From assembly GCF_019703515.2 (NCBI RefSeq), contig NC_059374.1:13056245-13120244 (forward strand): a DNA stretch of 64,000 nt. The letters are read 5' to 3'. This stretch comes from Myxocyprinus asiaticus. Its lineage: Eukaryota > Chordata > Actinopteri > Cypriniformes > Catostomidae. This document shows, one piece after another, positions 12,074 through 24,154 of this stretch. The notes beneath the pieces are model-generated. The model was not told the origin of the DNA. It ran no database searches and saw nothing but the letters and a program-made list of their open reading frames with translations. Both the position numbers and the translations under genes were made by a program. Each line of letters opens with the position of its first letter. Position 1 is the first letter of the stretch.

Positions 12074-12507
12074 CTCTCTTTCTCTTTTTGAGCATTGGAC
12101 ACGATTATATCCTCTTTGCTGATGATCTAGCTGTCCACAACACTCGAATAGTCTTTAGAAAAGTCTGTTTTTAAAACGGACAGTTTCAACTCTAAATTCT
12201 GATTGGATGAGACTTGTTTGAGGCTGAGGTAAAATTATTAGAAATGCCTAAAGTTAGGCTTATTAACTATATTACAATAGTTAATAATAAAGCAATATCA
12301 CATGAGCAAGAGTGCTTCATTTCCAGCTATCAGCCTGACTGTGATTCGGCTGTAGGCTCGAGACTGCAGAGATGGACAATACAGCACGTTTGCAAATGTG
12401 ATATTGCTTTTATACCATAGTTCATTAAGAAAAGCTCTTGCCATTGCTAGTTCGAAAGATGTAACCAATCCTCCCATACTAATTAAAAAAACACACTTTA
12501 GATCTTG

Positions 12508-12960
12508 TAACGAAAGCTTGGGCTGTTTCTAACAAGTTATTGGAGAAACAAGGACGTGTGTGTGTGTGTATATTAGAGAGAGAGAGAGAGACACTGAGAC
12601 TGAGTGTGTGATTACCTGCGTCTGTTAGTTTAACTCTATTCCTCAGCTGTAGTGTGATAGTAATCCACTCCAAACGTGGGGTAATGCTGCTATACGTGCT
12701 ATTGGAATTATCCTATGAGTATTTCAGTCACGTTCTGGTATATTTCTTGCGGAACTCTTATTTTGACACCAACAAAAAAATGAGACTCTCCTCTATCATG
12801 TTGAAAGTTTACGTCTTCTCCCAACTCGTATTAGGTAGGCGCCCTGAGCGTGTTTGATTATTCCATCTGTCATTACTCTCAGTTGTGACCGGCAGTAATG
12901 CTGAAGCTGTTAGTTTAACTCTATTTCTCAGCTATAGTGCAGTAGTAATCCGAGCAATCA
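12508..12960 (+). repeat. Dispersed repeat, second copy of 4528-4745
   Basis: Begins cttgggctgtttctaacaag and follows the same block order as the 4.5 kb copy, with an expanded (GT)n and (AG)n in the middle. A further short echo of the motif with gttagtttaactctatt appears at 12908, suggesting internal repetition. Unknown class. Confidence 0.55.
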
Positions 12961-13959
12961 TGGAGTAAGAGACAATTCCGGATGACCTCAAAGAAATTTG
13001 CATCTCAACTCACTCATAGCACACACGAGATGGTCTTTTGTCGCCACATGCTGACTCAATCTCTGTCACAGGGATGAATAAAAATTCACATATCTGCACT
13101 GCTCTTATACATTAGTTTTGAACAACACAAACAAAAGTGGAGTGATACAAAGCGTCCCAGTGAAAAGTGTCCCCCTATATGCAATCTTGGAACGCCTCCT
13201 TGTCCAGTCAGTTTTGAGGACTGGAACTAACTGTTGTATATATGAGTCTTTTGCCATATCGCTGTTGTCGAATCATCACTATATTCAAGTGTACCTTAGC
13301 ACTGCAGGTTTGGGTCCCATCAGTCTGTTTTAAATGAAAGCAATGAACGCAAGGGGCCATGCATAACAGTGATTGTATCACAGGCAAGGGATTTTCTTAC
13401 GTCCTGTCGTGCCTAAGAACTCTCCTACACTTGAATTTAGTGATAATTGTGTAAAGCGTTTGTAAATATTGTGTGGATGACATTTGGATTCATAAACAAT
13501 GCAACACATTGTAATCTAAATAACTTAATCAAATACATGGTCATAAACCGCAGTATTTAGCGAAATATTTAGTTCATTACCAAAAATAAATGAACAAATA
13601 ACATAACATGCTGCACAAGGACTGTGAACCCTACTGTGCGATGATTCAAATGAACTGATTCTTTAAAGGAATTTTCAGTATAGTACAAGTTAAGCTCAAT
13701 CGACAGCATTTGTGGCCTAATGTTGATTGCCACCAAAAATAATTTCGACTCATCACTCATTTTCTTTAAAAAGAACAAAAATCAAAGTTTACAGTGAGTT
13801 ACAATAGAAGTGAATGGGGCCAATTTTTGGAGGGTTTTCTGTTAAAGCTTGTGTATTAAAAGAGCTGTAAATATGTTGAAATAGCCATTTTACAGTTGTT
13901 GGTTTACGGCAGGGTTTACGGCGTTACGTCACCATGGCAACGAAGTTGTAAAATTCTAT
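12961..13959. other. Non-coding stretch, nothing recognised
   Basis: No supported frame or element boundary. A MITE-like phrase acagtgagttacaatagaag lies near 13790-13820. Confidence 0.35.
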
Positions 13960-14413
13960 GGCTGTGTCTTGTTTCGAAGGCTGCGTGCTAGGTAGGACAC
14001 GTCCTTTAAAGGCTGCAGTATACTGAGTGTCCTCCTTTAAACAAGTCTCGTTTAAATGAGATGGCCTTCGTAGGACAAACGGAACATAACATGGTTGCTA
14101 TGACAGCACGCCACTTTTTAACAAGCGCGAGTGCTTTGAGTGAGAAGGGAACAAAGTCCCTTTGGAAGGGAATGTATGAGGTACATTTTAGGAGAGTTAT
14201 AATGATGTAAAGAGAAAAGAAAATAGATTTTACAGCTCGTGCTTGTTAAAGAGTGGCATGTTGTCATAGCAACCATGTTATGTTCTGTTTCTGTTCGTTC
14301 TACGAAGGCCATCTCGTTTAAACGAGACTTGTTTAAAGGAGGACGCTCAGTATACTGCAGCCTTCAAAGGACGCATCCTACTTAGCAAGCAGCCTTCGAA
14401 ACGAGACACAGCT
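13960..14413. mobile_element. Palindromic foldback MITE, 454 bp
   Basis: The left end ggctgtgtcttgtttcgaag and the right end read in reverse (agctgtgtctcgtttcgaag) begin arms of about 160 bp that remain closely complementary through ctcagtatactgcagcc, gtttaaacgagatggccttc and catagcaaccatgttatgtt. The loop lies at about 14120-14240. No ORF is supported. No target duplication was convincingly identified. Confidence 0.8.
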
Positions 14414-14433
14414 CACTTTGCACATAAGTGATT

Positions 14434-15254
14434 TTATACCATGGTCTGTTTGAATACTCGATTCTGATTGGCTGGAATGCGTGCGGTTCAAACCGTTGAA
14501 TACACAGGTAGTTCCGGTCAGTTTTAATCACCGTTCGAAACCCTAGCAACATAACATTACAGAGCAAGCAGAATGAACTATAACAATTTAAAACATTTCC
14601 TAACCACTTTAAACAGCGTAACGAATATAATGGAATTCAGTTTGTTTTGCATGGAGGGTGAAATCAGGACCTATTAAATGCATTTTTCGCTGTCCAGCAA
14701 GGTGATGCAAGACGATTTAAACTGTAATGTGTTGTGTATATTATGTTTCTGTGCTGAAGTGCCACCTATAGCCACTAGAGCCAGCCCCCCCCCCGTTGTT
14801 TACAAAACGCAGGCGAACGCGTTTTGTGGTGAAGCGCTACCGTGCAGGGACTAATTGCAATTTCATTAATTCACTCAATCGTGCAGCCTTGATGGATACC
14901 ATACCGATGTCTCAGAGGTCCAAATCTGCAGGTTCCAGAGTGTGTTTTGAATGGGTTTCCCCTTATTATACAGTAAGTGCTATTTTTACTGTCACTGCCA
15001 CATTTGTAATGTTGGTTTTTCCACGTTAATGTGAAAATGACAATGAATAAAAATGTTATAATACATTTTCTCTGGATTGCCAACCCCTCTACATTCTGTG
15101 GATATAATTATTTCTGGATTGTGCAATTAAATTCACAGTTTTGACCAAGTGTGTGGCCACACTATTTTTTCTCTGTCTCAATAGGCAGAGCTGTAGATCT
15201 AATGACCCTTTTTATGACAGCTGTAATCAATTCTGGCAAGTGACCATGGTATAA
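14434..15254. mobile_element. MITE-like element bounded by ttataccatggtc
   Basis: The left boundary reads ttataccatggtctgtttga and the right boundary gtgaccatggtataa, which are inverted copies. Between them are gattctgattggctggaatg, typical of a cyprinid repeat, and unassigned sequence including a C-run at 14796-14804. No coding capacity is supported. The boundaries are a hypothesis because the inverted repeat is short. Confidence 0.5.
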
Positions 15255-15256
15255 GC

Positions 15257-15376
15257 GGAATAATCCATGGCTAGGTGTGCGTAAAACGATTTTAAATGCA
15301 TTTTGTGGAGGAAACCACCCGACACCTCCACATCGTGCATTTAAAATCGTTTACCGCACTACCCGTGGGTTATCCC
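15257..15376. repeat. Strong hairpin (120 bp inverted repeat)
   Basis: The stem pairs 15280-15300 (gtaaaacgattttaaatgca) with 15337-15356 (tgcatttaaaatcgtttac), and outer bases ggaataatccatgg pair with the ccgtgggttatccc side. The loop contains a second small palindrome around gtggaggaaaccacccgaca. It directly follows the element ending at 15254 and may be part of it. Confidence 0.75.
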
Positions 15377-15554
15377 TTACTTATCACACTAAAATCATGT
15401 TAACATGCATATTGTGTACATCTTGTGTTTGGCTGGAGTTTTACAGCATCTACTGTTCAGTACCAAAAGGGATTAAGAGCAGAAGCTAACCAGCTAATCC
15501 TTGACCACTTGGTCCAAAAAACTGATTCACTAAATTGATTCGGACTTCTCGGCC

Positions 15555-16326
15555 TTAAAGGAATAGTTCACCCAAAAATGAAAATTTGCTGATAATTTAC
15601 TCACCCTCAGGCCATCCAAGATGTATCTGAGTTTCTTTCTTCATCTCAGGTCTCCTCCTCTAAACAATACAAGTGAATGTCCTCCATTTTTTGATGGTCC
15701 AAAATGCATATTTAGGGTGCATCAAAATAATTCACATGACTCCATTCGACAAATAAAGTTCTTCTGAACCCAAACAATTGATAATTTTGAGAAACAAAAC
15801 AATACTTATATACTTTTTAACTACAAATGTTCGCTTCCATACATCTCTGTGACGTGCACTTGAGAGGAATGACGTAAGCTCGTTGGTAAGCTCACGCGTC
15901 ACATGGAGGAGTCAGGAAGCGCGTCATAGTTTACATTGTTTTTTTTATTATTATTATTTGGAAATGATTTTTTATTTTATTTTATATTGTTTTGAAATTG
16001 TTTTGGACTGTTTTTGTTTGTGAACGGCGCTTGGTCTGTGCAAGTTTCTATTGTAAATAATGATGCACTTCCTGACTCCTCCACGTGACGCGTGACCTTA
16101 CCAACGAGTTTAGGTCATCCCTCTCATGAGTGCACATCACAGAGATGTACGTAAGCGAACATTTGTAGTTAAAAAGTATATATGTATTGTTTTGTTTCTC
16201 AAAATTATCAATTGTTTGAGTTCAGAAGAACTTTATTTGTCGACTGGAGTCATGTGAATTATTTTGATGCACCCTAAATATGCATTTTGGACCGTAAATT
16301 ATGTAAGCATTTTTAGCATTCCTTTA
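15555..16326. mobile_element. Long palindromic MITE, 772 bp
   Basis: Starts TTAAAGGAATAGTTCACCCA and ends in attcctttaa. The internal arms are nearly perfect inverted copies: 15704-15935 (gcatatttagggtgcatcaa onward through gttcttctgaacccaaacaa and cacgcgtcacatggaggagt) pair with 16073-16290. The loop at 15936-16072 is TTTTATT-rich. No transposase frame exists. It is a foldback variant of the same ttaaagg family seen at 49628. Confidence 0.85.
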
Positions 16327-17690
16327 AAAGCCCCTCTGTACTTCGTCTGTACTTTTTCTGTACTTTTTACAAACCAAAGTACAAATTGCAGGAACAAATT
16401 AGCAGAATGCCTTGTCTTTTAATTATAAAATGATGACATAAAACACAAAATAAAGACAGTTTTCTTCTTAAATTATATAAAATAATCTTCTGTCCTTGTG
16501 AAAAACAAAAGAGCTAGCTAGCATTGACACTGTTCTTGTAAATCCAGGTTTACAACCAAGTTTAGGCATTTCATCACCCAAAAGCTAGCATACTTTCCAA
16601 AGTGCAAAAAAAAAAAAAAAAAAAAAAAACTTTGATAAATGTGTAACACTAATTAAAAGCAGTTGTTGAACTTTATGGTAGTTTTCCAACTTTGTTCATT
16701 GACTTAGAGTGCAAATATTTAGCATTAAAGCGAAACTAAAAATAACACGTTTCACTGTAAACAAAGCCTTTCGTGAGAGCAGAGTGCCGTGGTGAAAGTT
16801 ATATCCTTTACAGTGCAGCAGATAAATTTGTTATTACCAAACATGCTTGTTATTGGTCAGTGTTGTTATTGCATTGAGAGAGCATGGCTCGAGAGCTGTA
16901 CTGAATGGAGTATGCTTCATTAAAGTGACAAAGCAAGGGAAGGAAACACACTCACACACGGTTGTTTTTGCAGTACTATGAGGTGTTGTTTTGAATCCAT
17001 TGCCACCCAAGTGGCAAGTTAAAGTGTGAGGAGAGGGTTCAGGTATCGCCATGTGTTCCTGATTAATACAAAAACAAACATTAGAGATCAGTGTGCAGAA
17101 CAGACGCCATTACACTCATTAATATGTGCATGACTGTTGACTGGTCTCACAGGCTGATGCATGTGTGTAACCATTGACTCTACCATTAATACAAATTCAC
17201 AGGTGTGTTCGTAGATGATAACAAACATCAGTGGTAAAATTTGGCAAAGTATCCAGATGGGATATTAATATTTGGTTGTTTAATGTACAATTACTGCTGT
17301 GTTTGAGATCCATTTGATATCTGATGTTGATTACTTTTTCAAGAAATGATTCTTCCCACTGCTGAATATTTTTATTGTTCTTCTTTATGGGAAGAAAAGA
17401 GACACTTTTTGTGTGTGTAGATCTATTAATCTATTCAAAATAACAACAAATCCATTTTATGCATACAATGACGTGAATACACCTCTCTGAGGATAAACAT
17501 GGTTTCAATTTCTGAGTAATTATGATAAGAAAAAAATCCTGCTCACTACTGTAGCTTACAAAAGCAATCACCATTTATTGCATGTTGGCATGCAAAACAA
17601 AACATGTTGATTTCAAATGTTCATGTACCCTGAAATCAACCCCAATCTCCCAAATTACTGACAAGTGTATTGACAAGGGGATACAAAAAT
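16327..17690. other. Non-coding stretch, nothing recognised
   Basis: Includes a poly-A tract of about 27 at 16607-16630 and repeated ctgtact phrases at 16335-16370. No gene or element boundary is supported. Confidence 0.4.
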
Positions 17691-18615
17691 GGAGGGGAGT
17701 GGATACAGTGACACCCAGGACGGAGAGGTACGGCGACCTTGGTGTGCGCACATGTTAAGTCTCCTGTGTGTTACGGTTGTACAGAGACGGTTCCACCTTT
17801 AAAAAACTAAATTGTGCCAAAGACAAAAAATTACCAAAACGGCAATTGTGAGTGGGTGTTACGTAGTGTTGGTGAAATAAATGTAGTGCTTTTGGGATGG
17901 TCGGTAGATTCACCAACTGACATTCACGGCACGCCACACACCACTTGCGAACGTCCCCTTGAATGCCCGGCCAAAGAAATGGGCCATTATTCGGTTCAGT
18001 GTTTTCTCGTGACCTAAATGTCCAGCCATTGGATTATAGTGAACCGCCTGGAAGAGGGTTTCCTGACAGCTCTTCGGTACTAATAATTGGGTTGTATTTT
18101 CTTTTGATTGAGTGTCCTGCGTCACTCGATACAACCAATCTTTAATAATTGAAAAATATGGGTATGTGAGTGTGACGCCAGGCTGGAGCTGTTTACCATC
18201 GATGACTCTCACGCATGTTTGAAGGACTCGTTACGTGACTGTTCTAGAGGGAAATACCCCTCAGGGAACCCCCTGAGGACGGCCTGAAGGCCCTGGCACC
18301 GCCTCTCCAGCCATAACATCGCATGTCACACACCGAGACAACATTTTACAGGACCAATCCACACATATTTCCCTTAAGAAATTCTTAAAATCAGGCCAAT
18401 TTGTTCCCAAAATCAGTGAATGGGTGAGGTGGGAATTAACTGCGGCCTCTACTCTATACTATTCCCCTTGAAATGCAGGGGAGAGAGAGAGAAGGAAGAG
18501 TCTCTGGCTCACTGCTTCCCGGAAACACCGCCATGTAGTCCTTGGCCAGCTGAACGGCCTCCTCCAGCGATGCCGTGTGGAGGAGGAAGGTCGAGGTGAA
18601 ACCCCCGAGGAAGCT
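17690..18615 (-). pseudogene. Ty3/gypsy retrotransposon relic (integrase zinc-finger region and adjoining gag-like piece)
   Basis: Minus-strand reading from 18212 gives VTLTYPYFSIIKDWLYRVTQ, then QETLFQAVHYNPMAGHLGHE, the HH half of the H2C2 zinc-binding module that precedes the integrase core. After a frameshift the CC half is read as WCVACRECQLVN near 17910-17945. The RT/RNase H part and the DDE core are absent. Further up, 18530-18600 gives TASLEEAVQLAKDYMAVFPG, resembling a SCAN-like gag segment known from fish gypsy elements, so the relic is internally deleted. It is abutted on the right by an L1 element. Confidence 0.75.
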
Positions 18616-18621
18616 GGGAGA

Positions 18622-19344
18622 TGAATTGTTACAGTGTCACCAAGCCGGTTTCCTCAGCTGGTGAAAGTCGTCACAGACTTGGAGGATCTAGCTGTAATAC
18701 GTCGATTGATCACTTCCATGGAGACGAAATTCTCTGAGTTGGTTACAAGATTGTTGGACAACAAGAAACGGATCGATTATCTGGAGTCATCAGAGAGGGA
18801 ATTAACTGCTAACCCACTAGCGACCAAGACAGACTTCCAGCGCATTTGGGAAAAACTGGAGGATTTGGAGAATCGTAATCGACGAAACAATGTCCGAATT
18901 GTTGGAATTCCTGAGCATGAGGAAGGCAGAGATATGGTGAAATTCCTAGACGAGCTCTTCCCGAGTCTGCTCGACATAACAGGCCATAAGCTGGAAATAG
19001 AGCGAGCTCACAGAGTCCCGGTTCGGAGATCAGCTGAGGGAGACAGGCCCTGATCAATTCTGGTCAAATTGCTGAGATCATTCGATAAAGATCTCGTGTT
19101 ACACGAGGCAAGGAGTAAAGGAAAGCTTTCTTGGAAGAACCACAGCATTTTCTTGTTCCCAGATTTTGCTAATTCGACAAGAGAGAAACGTGATCGATTC
19201 AGGGAATGCAAGAATCTCTTACATCAACGGAAGATCGCGTTTGCTCTGATGTTTCCAGCCAAACTGAAAATAGATGCTAAGGATGGCCGTAGAGAATTTA
19301 CATGCCGACAGCAAGCACTGTCCTTCATAAAAACATTGGAGTGA
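18622..19344 (+). pseudogene. L1-type ORF1 (nucleic-acid-binding protein), decayed
   Basis: The frame opens after a TGA at 18622 and has no upstream ATG, so the N-terminus is truncated or altered. It encodes a heptad-rich coiled-coil segment (VTDLEDLAVIRRLITSMETK, then ELVTRLLDNKKRIDYLES), followed by an RRM-like region with ENRNRRNNVRIVGIPEHEEG and a C-terminal part with HRVPVRRSAEGDRP, then FPAKLKIDAKDGRREF. This is the L1/Tx1 ORF1p layout (Transposase_22). One in-frame TGA at 19051-19053, in CC-TGA-TC context, splits the frame; it looks like a decayed CGA. Transcription direction matches ORF2 downstream. Confidence 0.85.
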
Positions 19345-19619
19345 GTAAGCCATTTGGTGATTTTCATGTTGCTGTTTAGTGGGCCTAACTCACTGAACAC
19401 ACACTTGACTGCCCGAGGAAGCTGGGCACCATCTTTGTTTCTTTTTGTGCTGGTTCCGCCTAGTGGCTGGAGTTTGTTTTGTGTAATATAATTTCTTTGG
19501 GACAGCTTGTGGATAAATCTGCACGTTTTTGGTGCTTATGCCTCTTGTGGCGTGGAGTTTGTTTTGTGGAACATCTCTTGCAGGACATTGGCGTAATTGT
19601 GATTGGTGGCAAATGATCA
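19345..19619 (+). other. L1 inter-ORF remnant; endonuclease region missing
   Basis: Between the ORF1 stop and the first recognisable RT residues there are only about 275 bp. A full ORF2 would place an apurinic endonuclease and the N-terminal RT here, so most of that sequence has been lost. The stretch contains two related blocks, ctggagtttgttttgtg near 19465 and 19553. Confidence 0.6.
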
Positions 19620-21488
19620 GACTTCAGTCATGGCCATCTCACATGATGCCGAAAAGGCGTTTGATATGGTAGAATGGGATTATCTTTTTAAGATTTTGGA
19701 AATATATGAGTTCGGGAATACTTTTATTGGATGGATTAAGTTACTTTATAGACACCCTGTAGCAGCGGTACAAACAAATTGATTAATTTCAGATTATTTT
19801 ACTCTGGATAGGGGCATCCGGCAGGGTTGCCCTCTTTCCCAATTATTGTTCTGTCTTGCCCTGGAACCATTAGCAGCCGCGATAAGAAGGGAAGATGATT
19901 TTCCAGGGTGGTGGCGGGAGGTATAGCGTATAAGCTTTTGTTTTATGCAGATGATATTTTATTATTCGTCTCTGACCCCATTAGATCTATGCCTTGCCTC
20001 CATAGAATTATTAATGCCTTTCTAAGTTCTCGGGATACAGAGTCAATTGGTCTAAATCTGAAGCTTTGGCTCTGACAGCGTACTGCCCAGTAATGGCTTT
20101 CCAGCCGGGCGCCTTCCAGTGGTCTAAACAGGGCATTAAGTGTTTGGGCATTTTATTCCCAGCAAATTTGTCTGATTTAGATAGAGTTAATTTTGACCCC
20201 TTAATAAAAAGGTTTTCGAGCGATGTGGTTAGGTGGGCTTCATTACATTTATCTATGATTGGGAAGGTTAATGTTATTAAAATGAATTGTATTCCAAAAT
20301 TCAACTACCTGCTACAATCTCTCCTTGAAGATGTCCCCCTCTCTTATTTTAAGGAATTTGATAGCATAGCGAAGTCCTTCATTTGGAATGGTAATCGTCC
20401 CAGATTACATTTCAATAAATTACATAGGCCGACTGACAAAAGTGGGCTAGGCCTACCCAAGATTTTGTTTCGTTATTATGCATTCGGTCTCAGACATTTG
20501 GCCCATTGGTCACTTCCACCTGAAAGAGCACCTCCCTGGTTTTATATTGAACAGCAAGTTCTTGCCCCTATTTTGCCATTGCAAAGCCTTTCTATCAAAC
20601 TAATCAGAGAAGTTAAGTTACACCCCGTTATCTCACATTTGCACTTGGAATAGACAAAAGTGTCCAGAGTGTTTAATTCGGACATTTATTTAAATGTTGC
20701 CTCAAGCATATGGCTGAACCCTAAATTATGTATTAATAAGTCCCCTTTCTGCTGGTCAGAGTGGATTGTGAGGGGGGTTACTACACTCGGTGACCTGTAT
20801 GAGAGTGGAGTGTTGAGATCTTTTGAGAATTTGGTTCAACATTTTGGGATTCCCAGATCTCAGTTTTATAGGTATTTACAGCTGCACCACCTGTTCTGTG
20901 TTGTTTTTGGGAGTAGCACACACACACCTAAAGTGGCAGATACTCTGGGAGAGGTGATTACTGCTTTTGGAAAAGGTCATGAGGCATCAGTGTATTACTC
21001 CTTGCTAATTCAGAGTCTGGGGGATGGAGCTTCAACTTCTCTCAAAATTTTATTGGACCCCCTCTAGATTTTATAGGCTTGGTCTTAAAGACACACCCAC
21101 CTGCTGGCGATGCCAATCAGAAGTTGGAGACACAACCCATGTCTTTTGGGGGTGTGTTAAGATCCAAGATTTTTGGTTGAAGGTTCAGAGTTTTTTGTGT
21201 GACGTTTTGGGCACTCACATTTTACTTTGCCCCAGACTTTGTATTTTGTGCGATGGGGTGGTCATACATTTTGGGGACAAATATATAAGACAAATTATTT
21301 TAAGGGGTTGGAAGTCGGACGGCGCACCATCATTTCCGGAGTGGTGTGCGGAGATGGGGAGAGTGGCTGCTTTCAAGGAGGTGGCAAGCAGAAGGCTGGG
21401 ATTTGGGGACTTGTTTTTCAGAAAATGGGGTAATTATTTAGCGGTTTTGGGGGACTCTCGGGGAAGGGATGGGGAGAGAGAAATCTAG
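19620..21488 (+). pseudogene. L1-type ORF2 reverse transcriptase, 3' part, frameshifted
   Basis: RT motifs are readable in several frames: AEKAFDMVEWDYLFKILEIY near 19652, GIRQGCPLSQLLFCLALEPL near 19810, and LLFYADDILLFVSDP near 19935, where YADD is the catalytic box. The longest clean piece (20066-20653) carries the thumb region with FQWSKQGIKCLGILFPANLS and IGKVNVIKMNCIPKFNYLL. Further frames at 20660-21067 and 21024-21488 carry the C-terminal domain including CWRCQSEVGDTTHVFWGCVK, the Cys/His motif of L1 ORF2. Stops, frameshifts and a small deletion near 21050 make it inactive. Confidence 0.88.
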
Positions 21489-21690
21489 TTTAATTATGTA
21501 TGTTTATTATATATTTTAAAAAATGTTGTGTGTGTATTATTTTATGTGACCACAGGGGTGTTCGTTGGGGGTTAGGGTGGAGTTGGTGATTGGGGAGTGA
21601 AATTAGTGGGGGTTAAATGTTGATTCGGTGTGTATGTGTTGTGTTTTTCTCTATGTTTTTTTTAGTCAATAAAAAATGATAAGTACACTT
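21489..21690 (+). repeat. L1 3'UTR and tail
   Basis: G/T-rich sequence (gggttagggtggagttggtg and similar) leads to tttttttagtcaataaaaaa near 21655-21675, which resembles an AATAAA signal and A-rich end. No target duplication could be matched to the 5' junction, consistent with 5' rearrangement. Confidence 0.55.
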
Positions 21691-24089
21691 CTTTTTGCTG
21701 CTTTTTCAGTGTAAACATACTACTCGCACTACTTACACTACAAAATGGCATAGAAATGTGCAAAAGTGTGCAGTTTGGGATGCACCTAATGTCTTATCAC
21801 CTACCTTATCTTTTGAATACCAAACTATTTTTGTCTGGCAAGTCAAGATTAATTTGTTTGATGGCCAATTTGTCTTGAATTTGCAATAGAAATGACACAC
21901 TCTTACACACACGTTCATCGATAGTGCTTGCAATGTTCACAATCTGTCACACTGCTGGCGTGCACTAATACTAAAGTTACCTTTTGTTTTGCGCTATGGT
22001 TTTGGGCAGATTAATTTCTGTCCCAATGTGTCTCAATGAGGGCTTGTTGCAGTACCATATCTGACCACAGATTTACATTGGAAAACTGAGGGGCGCTTTG
22101 GAGTTCAGGAGGGCAGCAGACTCTGCCCCACATGCTTGAATATCTATACCAGGGGCATTCAATTAAAATTCCATGAGGTCCGGTCTCTACATTTCCTTCC
22201 CAGCAAAGGTCCGGACAATAACTTACTAACTTAAGTAGTGGGGTTTGGGGGATCTTTTACCAAAATATTTCAATGAGTTCATAAATCGTGTGCACTTTGA
22301 TATGAATATTATAAGATAAAATCAACAGTTTGTTTTGAAGCTGAATCACAACAGTCCAGTATTTGTGTTTAAATATTTTTAGATACCCAAGGGGTATGAG
22401 GCCTTGTGACTAAGGAAAGATACTGGGGGTTGAGGGGTTATCCCCCAAGAGAACATTTGGCAAATTTAAAAGTCTGAATGAACCATATTTATATTTTCAT
22501 TAAAGTGAAAATCTACCAACAACAAACAATGTACATTACAATAGTTTAGCTTAAAAATACTGATAGCTAAAATAAAGTAGGCCCATAAATAGTCAGACTA
22601 TAAAATAATGGAAAGTTCTCATGAGAACTGCACTATGCTACTAGTAATATCACATTTTTGGTTGTTTTCATTGACATCTAGATGATAACATATTTGATTA
22701 ATTTTCACAAGTTTATAAGTTTATGAAAGGCTCGAAACATGCTGATTAATAAACAAATTTTAGATGGGGAAAAAAACTTTACTTTAAAGGTGCTCTGGAA
22801 GCACGTTGTCCTGTCACAAACCTGGTTTACCTGAACGGTTGGATTCATTTCAGACATGAAGTTGAACTCACTTCGCATTATTCTCGTTTTCTGCAATGTG
22901 TTTTACGAAAGATGCCAGTATCCATATATATTGCTGCTCACTGTATTTCTCCGCTACAGTCTACTGTCATTAAAATAACAGCATCTGCAACTCTGCGCGT
23001 GGCGCCACATGTCTAGAAATGCGCGCGGAGCGTGAAAGGGTGTAAACGAAGCGTGTTCTGTAGAGAAAAATATTCAAGGATACAACGCTGAAAGATCAGT
23101 TCTATCTACGCCCAAGCGCTTGCACTGTACACAGCTCTGTTGTTTTGTCATGCTGATCACTTGAAGTGTAGAAACGGTAAGATGGGGCAACCGATGTCAT
23201 GATGTCTCACGGTCTGCTAATTGGTGATTGCTGATCTATACCAAACACTGTATCATGGAGCTTTCAGCTAATTTATGACTTAGAAATAGGATGAAAACTT
23301 ATAGTAGGCCTGCTTTTAAATACATATGTCAGCATTTTGAACACATTTACGGGCAAACAAATTACATTATTGGCAGTTTATAGTATGGATCTATGTTTTC
23401 AAGTGGATGAATATTTATGCTGGGCTCTGCCCTACCTGCCCATATAGACGAGCCGTGCCTGGCGTAAATCTTAATAAAAAAAATGCGTGTGTGTGTGTGT
23501 GTGTGTGTGTTAGGCATTATGAACCTAAGAGATCTTACAGTAAAAGAACATTTCTTTTTTGGACATGTTTTCCAACATTAAAGCATTATATTATGTGGAC
23601 TAAAGTTTAAAGAATTTTTCCCCTCAAAAGAGAAAAACCTCAATGATCCGAACAAACCAGTACACTCAAATTAATTGGACTTTCTTATGATTCATATGAG
23701 AATGTGTTTGATTCCCCTCTTTGCATAATGTGCTTATAAAAAAAATTTCATATATGTGAATGCATTGGGAAAATATCGAAATTCCGGGACATTTTGCATC
23801 CCGGAATGGAATTTAATTTTTCCAAGACAGATGGACAAAAACCAGGATGATCTTGGAAAATCCTGGATGGGTGGCAACCCTAGTTTGAATGCAAGAACAT
23901 GTTCTTATCTTGTACTGTCTCTTGTGTCAAGCAAGCCTGAATTGGTTTGTTCTCTGTGTAAGCTGCACGTTGCCTATATAGCTGGAGTTTCACTTACTGC
24001 CCCGTGCTGAAAACAGGTGTTACTTTAAGCTTGAATTGCTCCAATATTAAAAATATTACATATTACGATCTGAGGACATGATTAATTTC

Positions 24090-24154
<65 letters not shown>

